Positions 37,319-46,285 of a DNA stretch of 64,000 nt are shown here, piece by piece (the first letter of the stretch is position 1; every line of letters starts with the position of its first letter). Origin of the DNA: Acidobacteriota bacterium (lineage in GTDB: Bacteria; Acidobacteriota; Vicinamibacteria; Marinacidobacterales; Marinacidobacteraceae); NCBI GenBank assembly GCA_022826195.1, contig JAJDVI010000066.1:97577-161576 (forward strand), in the 5' to 3' direction. The notes under the pieces are model-generated. The model was not told the DNA's origin. It saw only the letters and a program-made list of their open reading frames with translations, and ran no database searches. The translations under genes were made by a program, and so were the position numbers.

Positions 37319-38587
37319 GTGCGGATCCCACTCGACTACGGAGAGACCGGCCTCGACCTCGTTCTCCCCGCGGACGCCGAGGAGAGAACGACCGTCATCC
37401 GTCCCCGCTTCCCGCCCCCGGTTCCCTCCGCGGAGGCAGCGGTCCGCCGGGCGCTCCGGGCGCCGGACGCCGGCCCGCCGCTCGCGGAGCGCGTCCCCGC
37501 GGGCGCCACGGTGGCCATCTCGGTGTGCGATCCCACCCGGGCGCAGCCGCGGGCGCCGATGCTGCGCGCCATCCTCGAAGAGATCCCGACGCCTCCCGAA
37601 CGCGTGACGCTGCTGGTTGCCACCGGGACCCACCGGCCCGCGACGCCGGCCGAACTCGAGGCCATGTTCGGCAGCGAACTGCTCTCGGCCTGCGAGGTCG
37701 TGAACCACCGCTGCCGGGACGCCTCCGAACTCGTCCGGCTTCCGGACACCGAAGCCGGCGTTCCGGTGCTGCTCAACCGCCGCTTCCTCGAAGCCGACGT
37801 CCGGATCACCACCGGCTTCGTCGAGCCGCACTTCTTCGCCGGCTTCTCGGGCGGGCCGAAGATGGTGGCGCCGGGACTCGCCGGGATGGAGACCATCCTG
37901 GTGCTGCACGACGACCGGCGGATCGGGCACCCGAGCGCGGTCTTCGGCATCACCGAGGGCAATCCCGTCCACGACGACGTCCGGGCGATCGCGCGCCAGG
38001 TCGGCGTGGACTTCGGGCTCGACGTGCTGCTCGACGGAGACAAGCGGATCACCGGGGTGTTCGGCGGCGACCTGCTCGACGAGCACGCCCGGGCGTGCGT
38101 CCGTTCCCACGAGGAAGCGATGTGTCCGGTGGATCAGCCTTTCGAGGTCGTGGTGGCCACGAACTCCGGATACCCGCTCGACCAGAATCTCTACCAGGCC
38201 GTGAAGGGGATGTCGGCCGCGGAACGGATCGTCGAGACCGGCGGGACGATCTTCTGCGCCGCCGAGTGCCGGGACGGCATCCCCGACGAGGGCGCTTATG
38301 CCCGGGCGCTGCGGGCGGGCGGCACCCTGGCCGAGGTGCGCGCGGCGCTCGCCTCGGCCTTGGTCCGCCGTCCGGACGACTGGCAGATCCAGGTCCACTG
38401 CCGGATCCTGGAGCGCGCGAGCGTCGGGCTCCATTCGTCGCTCCCGGAGGACACCGTGCGCGGCGCGCACCTGGAGCCGGTTCCCGATCTGTCGCTCGCC
38501 TGCCGGGAGGCGCTCGAGGCGGCGGGGGAGGGGGCGCGGCTCGCCGTGCTCCCGCACGGGCCCATCACGATCCCCTATCTCGGCTGA
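37319..38587 (+). CDS. LarA-family nickel-dependent racemase/epimerase-like protein
   Basis: 'CDPTRAQPRAPML', 'LLVATGTHRPATPAELEAMFG', 'GFVEPHFFAGFSGGPKMVAPGLAG'. Confidence 0.85.
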   Translation: MRIPLDYGETGLDLVLPADAEERTTVIRPRFPPPVPSAEAAVRRALRAPDAGPPLAERVPAGATVAISVCDPTRAQPRAPMLRAILEEIPTPPERVTLLVATGTHRPATPAELEAMFGSELLSACEVVNHRCRDASELVRLPDTEAGVPVLLNRRFLEADVRITTGFVEPHFFAGFSGGPKMVAPGLAGMETILVLHDDRRIGHPSAVFGITEGNPVHDDVRAIARQVGVDFGLDVLLDGDKRITGVFGGDLLDEHARACVRSHEEAMCPVDQPFEVVVATNSGYPLDQNLYQAVKGMSAAERIVETGGTIFCAAECRDGIPDEGAYARALRAGGTLAEVRAALASALVRRPDDWQIQVHCRILERASVGLHSSLPEDTVRGAHLEPVPDLSLACREALEAAGEGARLAVLPHGPITIPYLG

Positions 38588-38629
38588 CGGGGCGCTATTT
38601 CTCCGCGAGCGCTTCGTTTCCGAGACTGC

Positions 38630-38939
38630 GATATCGACCGCAGCGCGGTCTCACCGGCGTCGATATCGACCCCGGTTCGGCGCCACCGGCGTCGATATCG
38701 ATCCCGGTTCGGAGTCACCGGCGTCGATACCGATCCCGGTTCGGAGTCACCGGCGTCGATATCGACCCCGGTTCGGCGCCACCGGCGTCGATACCGACCC
38801 CGGTTCGGAGTCACCGGCGTCGATACCGACCCCGGTTCGGGGTCACCGGCGTCGATATCGACCCCAGTGCGGGGTCACCGGCGTCGATACCGACCCCGGT
38901 TCGGCGCCACCGGCGTCGATATCGACCCTGGCTCGGACC
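38630..38939. repeat. 32-bp tandem repeat array, 9 full units + 1 partial
   Basis: Units begin at 38630, 38662, 38694, 38726, 38758, 38790, 38822, 38854, 38886, 38918. Consensus gata(t/c)cgaccccggttcgg(cgc/agt/ggt)caccggcgtc. Confidence 0.95.
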
Positions 38940-41327
38940 TTCGTCTGCCTGATCCGGAACCAGCGTCAGGGTCCACTCCGTCGGGCCCGCCAGGAAGGGA
39001 GTCGCCCGGCCCTCCTCCCAGTCCCGGTGGCCCGAGAGGTAGTACGGCATTCCCGGGTGTCCCGACTGTCCTCCCGGCATGTGGAGGATTCCCGTCTCCT
39101 CCCGTCCCGGCGCTACCACGAAGCGGTTCGACGGCCCGTGGTCCCCCACCTGTTTCCGGGGCAGCCCCTCGTCCCCGGGAAGGCTCCGGGGCGAAGCGTC
39201 GAGGAACGGCGAGAGGAGGCGGGAGAGCGGCGGAGGAAGCCCCGGACTCAGCGGGTGCCGGATGTGGACGACGTTCTCGGCGCCCCAAGTGTGCTCCGCG
39301 AGCGGCCCGCCAGCGCGCCCCCGCTCCGCCGCCGCGAGCACCGCCTGCCGGAGCGCGTCGCTCCAGTCCGCCGCGCCCGGCGGCACGAAGTGCGCGGGCG
39401 CTTCCCGCGCCAGCCGGAGCAGCGGCCCGGGCCACTGATTGGCGACCGCCGGGGAGAAGCCGGTCAGCCGATCGGCCGCGGGCGCGGTGAGCGCGCCGTA
39501 CACGCGGCCGAAGAGCTGGAGGCGCGCGTTCCGCACCAGCGGGTAGGCGGCGCTGTCCACGCTCGCCCGGCCCGTCCAGCCTTCCTCGAGGACCCGCCGG
39601 GCTTCCACCGCCAGCGGCTCGCGCGCGCCCTCCAGGGCCTCGAGGAACAACGCGCGCCACACCGCCAGCTCGTCGGCGCGGTCCTCCAGTTGGATGTCCA
39701 GCATCGACGCCTCGTCGGCGGCTTCCACCGCGCGGAGCCGGTCGCGGATGAGGCGCGCCCGCTCGCCGTGGTCGTAGCTGCCGCCCCGCCCGATCCGGTC
39801 GAGGAACGCGCCGTCCACCAGCCGGTTGTTCGCCGTCCAGAGGAGCCCCGCATCGGGGTCCCGGATCACTGGGATCTCCGCGGGCTCCAGGTAGCCGTCC
39901 CAGCTCCGCGCCCCGTCCGCCCAGGACTCCGGAGTCCTTCCGTCGAATCCGCGGCGCCACGGGATCGGCCCGGCGATCGTCCAGCCGATCGAGCCCTCCC
40001 GATCCACGGCGACCAGGTTCTGGGGGGGCATCCCGCTGCCCCAGCCGGCCCGGAACACCTCTTCGATGTTCGATGCCTCTCCGAGTCCCAGGTACGCGGT
40101 CCGGTGGCCCTCGGGGTCGTGCGCGATCCAGCGGATCGCGAGCGGACGACCCCAGCGCCCGGTGACCGGACCCCAGATCGTTTCGCGGACCTCCACGGTC
40201 TCCGAAGGAGCCCCGGCCACCGGAATCTCCTCCTCGAACACCTCCATCCGCCGCCAGCCGTCCGGGGTGCGGTAACGGAGCGGGTCGGCGGGATCGATCT
40301 CCAGCTCCACGAGGTCGGTCCAGTCCCCGCCCGAGTTCGTGAATCCCCACGCCACCCTCCCGTTGCTCCCCGCGATCACCGCGGGAACACCCGGCAGGGT
40401 CAGTCCCCGGAGGCGCAGGTCGCCGACGTGCAGCTCGGCGCGGTACCAGATGTTCGGGACCCGGAGCGGCAGGTGCATGTCGCTCGCCATCAGCGCCACC
40501 CCGCCCGCCGTGCGCCCGGGCGCCACCGCCCAGGAGTTGCTCCCGGAGACGGGAGGAGGTGGGCGCGGTGGACCGGGGCCGCCCGGCCGGACGCCGGCGA
40601 AGGCCGCGGGCCCCGGAATCTCGGGGACCGCGAACGCCTCGCCCTGCAGCGGGGCGTCCCGGTCGGTCCCCGGCGGATTCAGGAACGCCGCGAGTTCGGG
40701 CGGCAGCGCCGCCTCGAGGGCTGCGGTCCTCGCCTCGTGGGCCCCCTCCTCGTCGTTCAGGACCAGATACATCGCCACGACCGTGAGGAGGGAATCGGCG
40801 ACCCGCCAGGGCGCCGGGTCCTGCCCGAGCAGCAGGTACTCGAACGGTGGCGCCGACAGATCGGCGAGACCGGCGGCGATCCCGTCCCGGTACGCCTCGA
40901 AGGTCCGCCACGCATCGGCGGGCAGCGCCCGGGCGGCCCGTTCGGTCCGGGTCCGCATGCGGTGGAGACGCGCCTCCCGGTCCACCCCGACGGCCGCCCC
41001 TCCCACCAGTTCGGCCAGTTCCCCCGCCGGCTGCCGCCGCTGCAGGTCCATCTGGAAGAACCGTTCCTGCGCGTGGAGATAGCCGAGCGTCCGCAGCGCG
41101 TCGCGCATCGTCTCCGCCCGGATGCGAGGGATCCCCAGCCGGTCCCGCTCCACCGCGACCGGGGCCGAGAGCCCCGGCAGCGTCACGGCGCCGCTCAGCA
41201 CCGGCCGGCTGGCGCGCAGCCGGCCCTGGACGTACAGGCCGGCCGCCAGTGTCACGCCCAGCGCGGCGGCCAGGACACCCGCCGCGGCGAGCGCGATCCG
41301 GCGTCTTTTGGTCGTGGGTCCGGGCAT
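38811..41327 (-). CDS. Penicillin acylase family protein (Ntn hydrolase)
   Basis: 'VERDRLGIPRIRAETMRDALRTLGYLHAQERFFQMDLQRRQPAGELAELVG'; autoprocessing 'VSGSNSWAVAPGRTAGG'; 'NTNSGGDWTDLVELEI'-like segment. The C-terminus runs into the repeat array. Confidence 0.9.
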   Translation of the reverse strand: MPGPTTKRRRIALAAAGVLAAALGVTLAAGLYVQGRLRASRPVLSGAVTLPGLSAPVAVERDRLGIPRIRAETMRDALRTLGYLHAQERFFQMDLQRRQPAGELAELVGGAAVGVDREARLHRMRTRTERAARALPADAWRTFEAYRDGIAAGLADLSAPPFEYLLLGQDPAPWRVADSLLTVVAMYLVLNDEEGAHEARTAALEAALPPELAAFLNPPGTDRDAPLQGEAFAVPEIPGPAAFAGVRPGGPGPPRPPPPVSGSNSWAVAPGRTAGGVALMASDMHLPLRVPNIWYRAELHVGDLRLRGLTLPGVPAVIAGSNGRVAWGFTNSGGDWTDLVELEIDPADPLRYRTPDGWRRMEVFEEEIPVAGAPSETVEVRETIWGPVTGRWGRPLAIRWIAHDPEGHRTAYLGLGEASNIEEVFRAGWGSGMPPQNLVAVDREGSIGWTIAGPIPWRRGFDGRTPESWADGARSWDGYLEPAEIPVIRDPDAGLLWTANNRLVDGAFLDRIGRGGSYDHGERARLIRDRLRAVEAADEASMLDIQLEDRADELAVWRALFLEALEGAREPLAVEARRVLEEGWTGRASVDSAAYPLVRNARLQLFGRVYGALTAPAADRLTGFSPAVANQWPGPLLRLAREAPAHFVPPGAADWSDALRQAVLAAAERGRAGGPLAEHTWGAENVVHIRHPLSPGLPPPLSRLLSPFLDASPRSLPGDEGLPRKQVGDHGPSNRFVVAPGREETGILHMPGGQSGHPGMPYYLSGHRDWEEGRATPFLAGPTEWTLTLVPDQADEGPSQGRYRRRWRRTGVGIDAGDPALGSISTPVTPNRGRYRRR

Positions 41328-41351
41328 GCCGTGGGTATTCTCCCGGCGCTC

Positions 41352-42251
41352 ATGCGAACCCGCGCCGGACGCCACCGAATTCTGCGCCTGGTCCTCGCGT
41401 TTCCGCTTGTCGGGGCCGTACCCCCGGCGCTCGCCCAGACCGCGGACGCTCCCGCGCGGGACCGCTGGACCGGCCAGGCCAACCTGAACCTCGCGGGTTC
41501 CTACGGGAACGCCGGCTCGGGTTCGCTCGGGGTGAGCGCGGCGGCGGCGCGGCAGACCGGCTGGCTGCGCGTGGCGCTCGAGGGCGGCCTCCTCCGGACC
41601 AGCACCGACACCGTGACCCGAGAGGCCTTCGGCACCCCGGACGCCTTTTCGGTACAGCGGACGGTGGAGAGCCAGACCTCGGCGGACCGCACCCACCTTC
41701 GCGCGCGCTTTTCGGAGCCGTCCCCCGAAGACGGGGACACGAGTCCCCGGTTCTTCGCCGCTGCCGGCTGGGAACGGGACGCCCCGGCGGGGGTGCGTTC
41801 CCGTTTCGACCTGACCGTCGGGATGGGCACCGCCTGGGGCCGCACCCGGGCCGGAGGGCGGCGTCCCTTCGAGACCAGTCTGGGGCTGTCCGCAATTCAC
41901 CAGAGCGACGAGGTCGCCGATCCCGGCGTGGAGACGGCGTCCCTCGGCCTGCGGTTCGACGTGCGCGCCCAGACCCGCTACCGCACCGCCGACCTCACGC
42001 TGGTCTCCGCCTCGACCTGGAACCTGCGGAACACCGACGACCTCCGGCTGGACGTCACCGGTTCGGCGTCGCTGCCGCTGTCGGAGCGGCTCGCCTTCCG
42101 CACCAGCGTGCAGACGCTGTTCGATTCGCGTCCCTCGCTGGAGCGGCTGAGCCTCTTCCCGGTTCCCGGACAGCCTGCCTTGGGCACCGTGGTCGCACCC
42201 CGGCGGGGGATCGACCTCATCATCCTCGCGGCCCTGGTGATCCGGTTCTAG
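41352..42251 (+). CDS. DUF481-like outer-membrane protein
   Basis: Signal peptide; 'WTGQANLNLAGSYGNAGSGSLGVSAAAARQTG'; alternating barrel pattern and C-terminal 'LIILAALVIRF'. Confidence 0.65.
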   Translation: MRTRAGRHRILRLVLAFPLVGAVPPALAQTADAPARDRWTGQANLNLAGSYGNAGSGSLGVSAAAARQTGWLRVALEGGLLRTSTDTVTREAFGTPDAFSVQRTVESQTSADRTHLRARFSEPSPEDGDTSPRFFAAAGWERDAPAGVRSRFDLTVGMGTAWGRTRAGGRRPFETSLGLSAIHQSDEVADPGVETASLGLRFDVRAQTRYRTADLTLVSASTWNLRNTDDLRLDVTGSASLPLSERLAFRTSVQTLFDSRPSLERLSLFPVPGQPALGTVVAPRRGIDLIILAALVIRF

Positions 42252-42253
42252 AA

Positions 42254-43255
42254 ATGGCCGTCCACGTCCCGCGCGCGGTCGTCCTCGGGCCCCAGCCCGG
42301 CCGCATCGACCTCGGTCCCGGTCTCGAGGCGCTCGAGCTGCCGCCCGGTCCGGTGGCGGCCATCACGGTGGGCTGGCGGGAGACGGAACCCGTCCTGAAG
42401 GAAGTGGAGCAGGAACTCGGGCAGTGCGGCCGCGAGGCCGTCCCGCTCCACATCGGCGAGCGGGTCGGCCGCGTCTTCGAGCGGGACGCACCGCTCGCCG
42501 AGGCGCATCGCGCGCTCCAGGAGGGGCTCCTCGCCGAGGAGCAGCTCTACGGCGCCCGGCTCCGCCGAGCGGTGGAGACCGCGCGCGAAGTGGTGCGGCT
42601 CAGCGTTGCCGAACGGTATCGGGATCCCTACGCCGAGCAGGCGTGGCAGGCGATCCTGGCGGCGGACCGGTTCCACGTGGAGCGCCACGCGGAGCTCTGG
42701 CAGGAGTTCCGGGAGGCCGTGGGTCTCGCCGAGCGTCCGGCAATCCGCGAGCAGCGGGAGGAACTGGAGGGTCTGCTCGCGGGAGCCGCCGCGGTGGTGC
42801 TGACCGGCGGGCACGTGGCGGTCATCCGGAACCGGCTCCTGCTCCTCGGGCTGGCCGATGCGCTGGCGCCGCTTCCGCTGCTTGCCTGGTCGGCGGGAGC
42901 GATGGTGCTCACCCCGCGCGTGGTCCTGTTCCACGACCGCCTGCCGGGAGGTGCGGCGCGTCCGGAGATTCTCGGGGACGGGCTCTCGCTGGTCCCCGGA
43001 ATCGCCCTGTTTCCGGACGCCCGAATCCGGCTCGACCTCGGAGACCGGCAGAGCCTCGCCGAGCTGTCGGGGCGGGTGAACCCGGACCGGGCCGTGCTGC
43101 TGGACCCGGGCGACCTGATCCACTGGGACGGCCGGGCCTGGAGTTCGCCGCACGGGGTCCGCCTGCTCTCGGACGACGGCGAAGTCGAGACGGTGCCCTC
43201 GTTCGTCCCGGGCGCGCCGGGGGCGGAGCCCCGCACCGAAGGAGCTGCGACGTGA
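42254..43255 (+). CDS. Peptidase S51 / class I glutamine amidotransferase-like protein of unknown function
   Basis: 'AAVVLTGGHVAVIRNRLLLLGL...LLAWSAGAMVLTPRVVLFHD' resembles the S51 G-x-SAGAM nucleophile region. Confidence 0.55.
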   Translation: MAVHVPRAVVLGPQPGRIDLGPGLEALELPPGPVAAITVGWRETEPVLKEVEQELGQCGREAVPLHIGERVGRVFERDAPLAEAHRALQEGLLAEEQLYGARLRRAVETAREVVRLSVAERYRDPYAEQAWQAILAADRFHVERHAELWQEFREAVGLAERPAIREQREELEGLLAGAAAVVLTGGHVAVIRNRLLLLGLADALAPLPLLAWSAGAMVLTPRVVLFHDRLPGGAARPEILGDGLSLVPGIALFPDARIRLDLGDRQSLAELSGRVNPDRAVLLDPGDLIHWDGRAWSSPHGVRLLSDDGEVETVPSFVPGAPGAEPRTEGAAT

Positions 43256-44394
43256 GCGCTGCCTCCGAGCTGGCGATCCAGGAACTGCTCCTTTCCGGCC
43301 CCACCGGGGACGCGGTGGACGCGTTCATCGAAGCGCACGACTTCCCCATTCGGGAGGGGCCGCACACCACGTTCGTGTACCGGGGCGAAGCCACGTCCGT
43401 ACTGCTCGGGCACTGGCTCTTCGGGACCGCCGCGGCGCGGGAGATGGAACGGGTCCCCGGCTCGAACCTCTGGTTCCTCACCCTCGACCTGCCGGCGGAA
43501 TCGCGCGTCGAGTACCGGTTCCAGCGGGTCCGGGGGACGGACGCGGAGTGGATTCTGGACCCGCTCAACGAACGCACGGTGCGCGATCCCTTCGGCGTCT
43601 GGTCGGTGTGTCACGGCGAGGGGTACCGGCGGCCGGAGTGGACTGAGGAGGATCCCCAGGTCGGGCGGGGCGAGCTGACCGTGACGCACGTCCGGAGCCG
43701 GGCCTTCGGAACGCGTCCGGTATCGGTCTACACGCCGTCCGGTTTCCGGAACCGGCGCCGGTATCCCCTGCTCGTCGTGCTCGACGGGGAGGACTACCTC
43801 CGCCACGCCGCCTGCCGGACCGTCCTCGACAACCTGATCCACCGGCGGGAGATCCCGCCGCTGATCGCCGCGTTCGTGACTCCCGCAAAACGCATCCGCG
43901 AGTACGCGGACAACCCGGCCCACGCGGAGTTCCTGACCTCGGAGCTGGTGTCGCACCTCCAGACCGAGTTCCCGATCCGGCTCCGCCCGGACGACCGCGG
44001 GCTGGTGGGCGCCGGCCTCGGCGCGGTGGCGGCCCTGACCGCCGCCTGGCGCTATCCGGGCTTCTTCGGGAAGCTCCTGCTCTCGTCGGGCTCGTTCACC
44101 TTCACGGACGCCGGGCCGAGCACGCGGACCGCCCTGCTGGACCCGGTGGTGGACTTCGTGAACGCCTACCGCGCGGACCTGCGCCGGGTGAGCCGCCGCG
44201 TGTTCGTCAGTTGCGGGATCTACGAGCCGCTCATCTACGAGAACCGGTCGCTGGTGCCGCTGCTCCGGGAGAGCGGCATGGAGGTCCGCTACGTCGAGGC
44301 GCCCGACGGTCACAACTGGGAGAACTGGCGCGACCGGCTGCGCGTCGGCCTGTCGTGGCTCTTCCCGGGGCCGCTGTGGCTCTACTACCGATGA
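43252..44394 (+). CDS. Enterochelin-esterase-like alpha/beta hydrolase fold protein with N-terminal E-set domain, nucleophile apparently replaced
   Basis: N-terminal 'FVYRGEATSVLLGHWLFGTAAAREMERVPGSNLWFLTLDLPAESRVEYRF' (CBM48/Fes-like); C-terminal 'RRYPLLVVLDGEDYL...GAGLGAVAALTAAWRYPGFFGKLLLSSGSF...DGHNWENWRDRL'. GTGA-coupled to the previous ORF. Confidence 0.75.
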   Translation: MSAASELAIQELLLSGPTGDAVDAFIEAHDFPIREGPHTTFVYRGEATSVLLGHWLFGTAAAREMERVPGSNLWFLTLDLPAESRVEYRFQRVRGTDAEWILDPLNERTVRDPFGVWSVCHGEGYRRPEWTEEDPQVGRGELTVTHVRSRAFGTRPVSVYTPSGFRNRRRYPLLVVLDGEDYLRHAACRTVLDNLIHRREIPPLIAAFVTPAKRIREYADNPAHAEFLTSELVSHLQTEFPIRLRPDDRGLVGAGLGAVAALTAAWRYPGFFGKLLLSSGSFTFTDAGPSTRTALLDPVVDFVNAYRADLRRVSRRVFVSCGIYEPLIYENRSLVPLLRESGMEVRYVEAPDGHNWENWRDRLRVGLSWLFPGPLWLYYR

Positions 44395-44395
44395 G

Positions 44396-44527
44396 CGGGA
44401 GCGCCGGTCTTCAGACCGGCACCGCCGAGCGCAGCGAGGCGAAACAGCAACCGCCGATCGAGGAGACCGGAGCGCCTCGGAGCGCCGGCCTCCGGCCGGC
44501 ATCGCGGCCCGGCAGGGCCGCGAAAGG
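44396..44527 (+). repeat. Two adjacent copies of the dispersed REP-like element
   Basis: 44396-44445 gcgggagcgccggtcttcagaccggcaccgccgagcgcagcgaggcg and 44477-44527 tcggagcgccggcctccggccggcatcgcggcccggcagggccgcgaaag. Confidence 0.75.
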
Positions 44528-44534
44528 CTGAGCC

Positions 44535-45770
44535 ATGACCGCCCAACCTGACCTCGACCGGCTCATCCCTCGCGCGAGAACCGGATCGGTGAAGTGGGAA
44601 TACCGCGAGGGCGCAGTCGGCCACGGTTCCACGCTCGTCCCCGCCGAAGATCCCGACGTGATCCCCATGTGGGTCGCGGACATGGACTTTCCCTGTCCGG
44701 AGGTGGTGGTCGAAGCGATCCGCAAGCGCGCCGAGCATCCGATCTTCGGATACAGCATGGGGCTGCCGAGCTACCGGGAGGCCTTCTGCGACTGGGTGGC
44801 GGCGCGCCACGGGTTCCGTCCGGACCCCGACTGGGTCGTCCCCACCGAGGGAATCGTCCCCGACCTGGGCCTGCTGGTCCGCACCTTCCTCGAGCCGGGG
44901 CAGGGGGTCATCCTCCATCCGCCCGTCTATTTCCCGTTCTTCGGGGCGGTCCGCAACAACGGCGCGCGCATGCATCTCTGCCCGCTCCGCCGGGAGGATG
45001 GGCCGGACGTTGACGGACCGAACCCCTACCGCCTGGACCTCGAGCGGTTCGAGAAGCTGGCGGCCGAGCGGGGCACCCGGATGACGTTCCTGTGCACGCC
45101 CCAGAATCCGGTGGGGCGCGTCTGGACCCCCGGGGAGCTGACCGCATTCGCCGGGATCGCCGCCCGGCACGGACTCATCGTGGTGGCCGACGAGATCCAC
45201 GGGGACCTGATGCTGGACGGGCGCCGGTTCACCCCGTGGCTCAGCCTGGACCACCGCCTCGGGCTGCGCTCGGTCGTCTGCTCGGCGCCGAGCAAGACGT
45301 TCAACCTCGCGGGCCTCAAGTCCTCGTGCCTCGTCATCCCGGACGAGGAGATGCGCGCCGCCTACCGGCACGCCCGCGATCACACCGGCGTCTACGGGGT
45401 GAATCCGCTGAGCGCCGCGGCCGCGGAGGCCGCCTGGCGCGGCGGCGGACCCTGGCTCGACCGGGTGCTTGCCTACCTGAGCGAAAACGCCCGGACGCTG
45501 CAGCGATTCTTCAGTGAGCGCCCGGAACTGAAGGTCGGGACCGTCCCGGTCGAGGCGACGTATCTCGCGTGGCTCGACTTCCGGCGGACCGGAATCGCGG
45601 CGGAAGCGCTGGAGGACTTCCTGCTCGACAAGGCCAGGCTGCGCCTCGAGAACGGAGCGATCTTCGGCGAGGAGGGGCGCGGGTTCGCGCGGATGAACCT
45701 GGCGTGTCCGCGGCCGCTCCTCACGGAGGCGCTGGGCCGGCTGGAGACGGCGCTCTCCAGCACGGAATAA
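44535..45770 (+). CDS. PLP-dependent aminotransferase / C-S lyase, MalY/PatB family
   Basis: 'IPMWVADMDFPCPEVVVEAIRKRAEHPIFGYSMG', 'FLCTPQNPVGRVWTPGEL', 'VVADEIHGDLML', 'SAPSKTFNLAGLKSS'. Confidence 0.92.
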   Translation: MTAQPDLDRLIPRARTGSVKWEYREGAVGHGSTLVPAEDPDVIPMWVADMDFPCPEVVVEAIRKRAEHPIFGYSMGLPSYREAFCDWVAARHGFRPDPDWVVPTEGIVPDLGLLVRTFLEPGQGVILHPPVYFPFFGAVRNNGARMHLCPLRREDGPDVDGPNPYRLDLERFEKLAAERGTRMTFLCTPQNPVGRVWTPGELTAFAGIAARHGLIVVADEIHGDLMLDGRRFTPWLSLDHRLGLRSVVCSAPSKTFNLAGLKSSCLVIPDEEMRAAYRHARDHTGVYGVNPLSAAAAEAAWRGGGPWLDRVLAYLSENARTLQRFFSERPELKVGTVPVEATYLAWLDFRRTGIAAEALEDFLLDKARLRLENGAIFGEEGRGFARMNLACPRPLLTEALGRLETALSSTE

Positions 45771-45780
45771 ATGTAGTAAC

Positions 45781-46056
45781 ATGAATTCGCCGACAGAGTT
45801 CGATCCGGCGAAACGTGCAGCGACCATCAAAGCCCGAGGGCTGGACATGGCCCGCGCCGACGAGGTGTTCGCTGGCCCCACACTGTCCGTCACCGATGAC
45901 CGGGAGGACTACGGCGAGGAACGCTTCATCACGATCGGATTTCTTGGCGGCGCGATGGTCGTTCTGGTTTGGACGCCTCGTGGCGCGACGCGGCGCATCA
46001 TCAGCATAAGGAAGGCTAATGAACGAGAACGAAGGCTCTACGGCCCAAGGTTTTGA
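45781..46056 (+). CDS. brnT: BrnT family toxin
   Basis: 'FDPAKRAATIKARGLDMARADEVFAGPTLSVTDDREDYGEERFITIGFLGGAMVVLVWTPRGATRRIISIRKANERERRLY'. Confidence 0.9.
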   Translation: MNSPTEFDPAKRAATIKARGLDMARADEVFAGPTLSVTDDREDYGEERFITIGFLGGAMVVLVWTPRGATRRIISIRKANERERRLYGPRF

Positions 46057-46285
46057 CCCCGACGACGCGCCAGATCTTTCGCGAGACGTCTGGCCGGAAA
46101 AGTTCGCGAGAGCGCCGGTTCGCCGTGGCCGGCCGCGGGTTGCACGGCCCAAGGTGGCAACCACCATCCGGCTTTCACCGGAGGTGATGGACTACTTCAA
46201 GGCGGGCGGCCGAGGCTGGCAGACACGAATTGACGCAGCGCTTCGCGACTGGATCGGGAGACACGGAGAAACACGACCGGACTAG
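46019..46285 (+). CDS. brnA: BrnA family antitoxin
   Basis: 'RPRVARPKVATTIRLSPEVMDYFKAGGRGWQTRIDAALRDWIGRH' (RHH/BrnA); overlaps the brnT 3' end. Confidence 0.88.
   Translation: MNENEGSTAQGFDPDDAPDLSRDVWPEKFARAPVRRGRPRVARPKVATTIRLSPEVMDYFKAGGRGWQTRIDAALRDWIGRHGETRPD

Noticed and set aside
38630-38939. 32-bp tandem array as a CRISPR array
   Set aside because: Units are contiguous near-identical copies with no unique spacers, and no cas genes are nearby.
38298-42251. 1317-aa plus-strand ORF and 1141-aa minus-strand ORF (35132-38557) as real proteins
   Set aside because: They are fusions of antisense frames of recognisable genes through the stop-poor repeat array and GC-rich codon structure; composition is Arg/Pro/Gly-rich and shows no domain outside the real genes.
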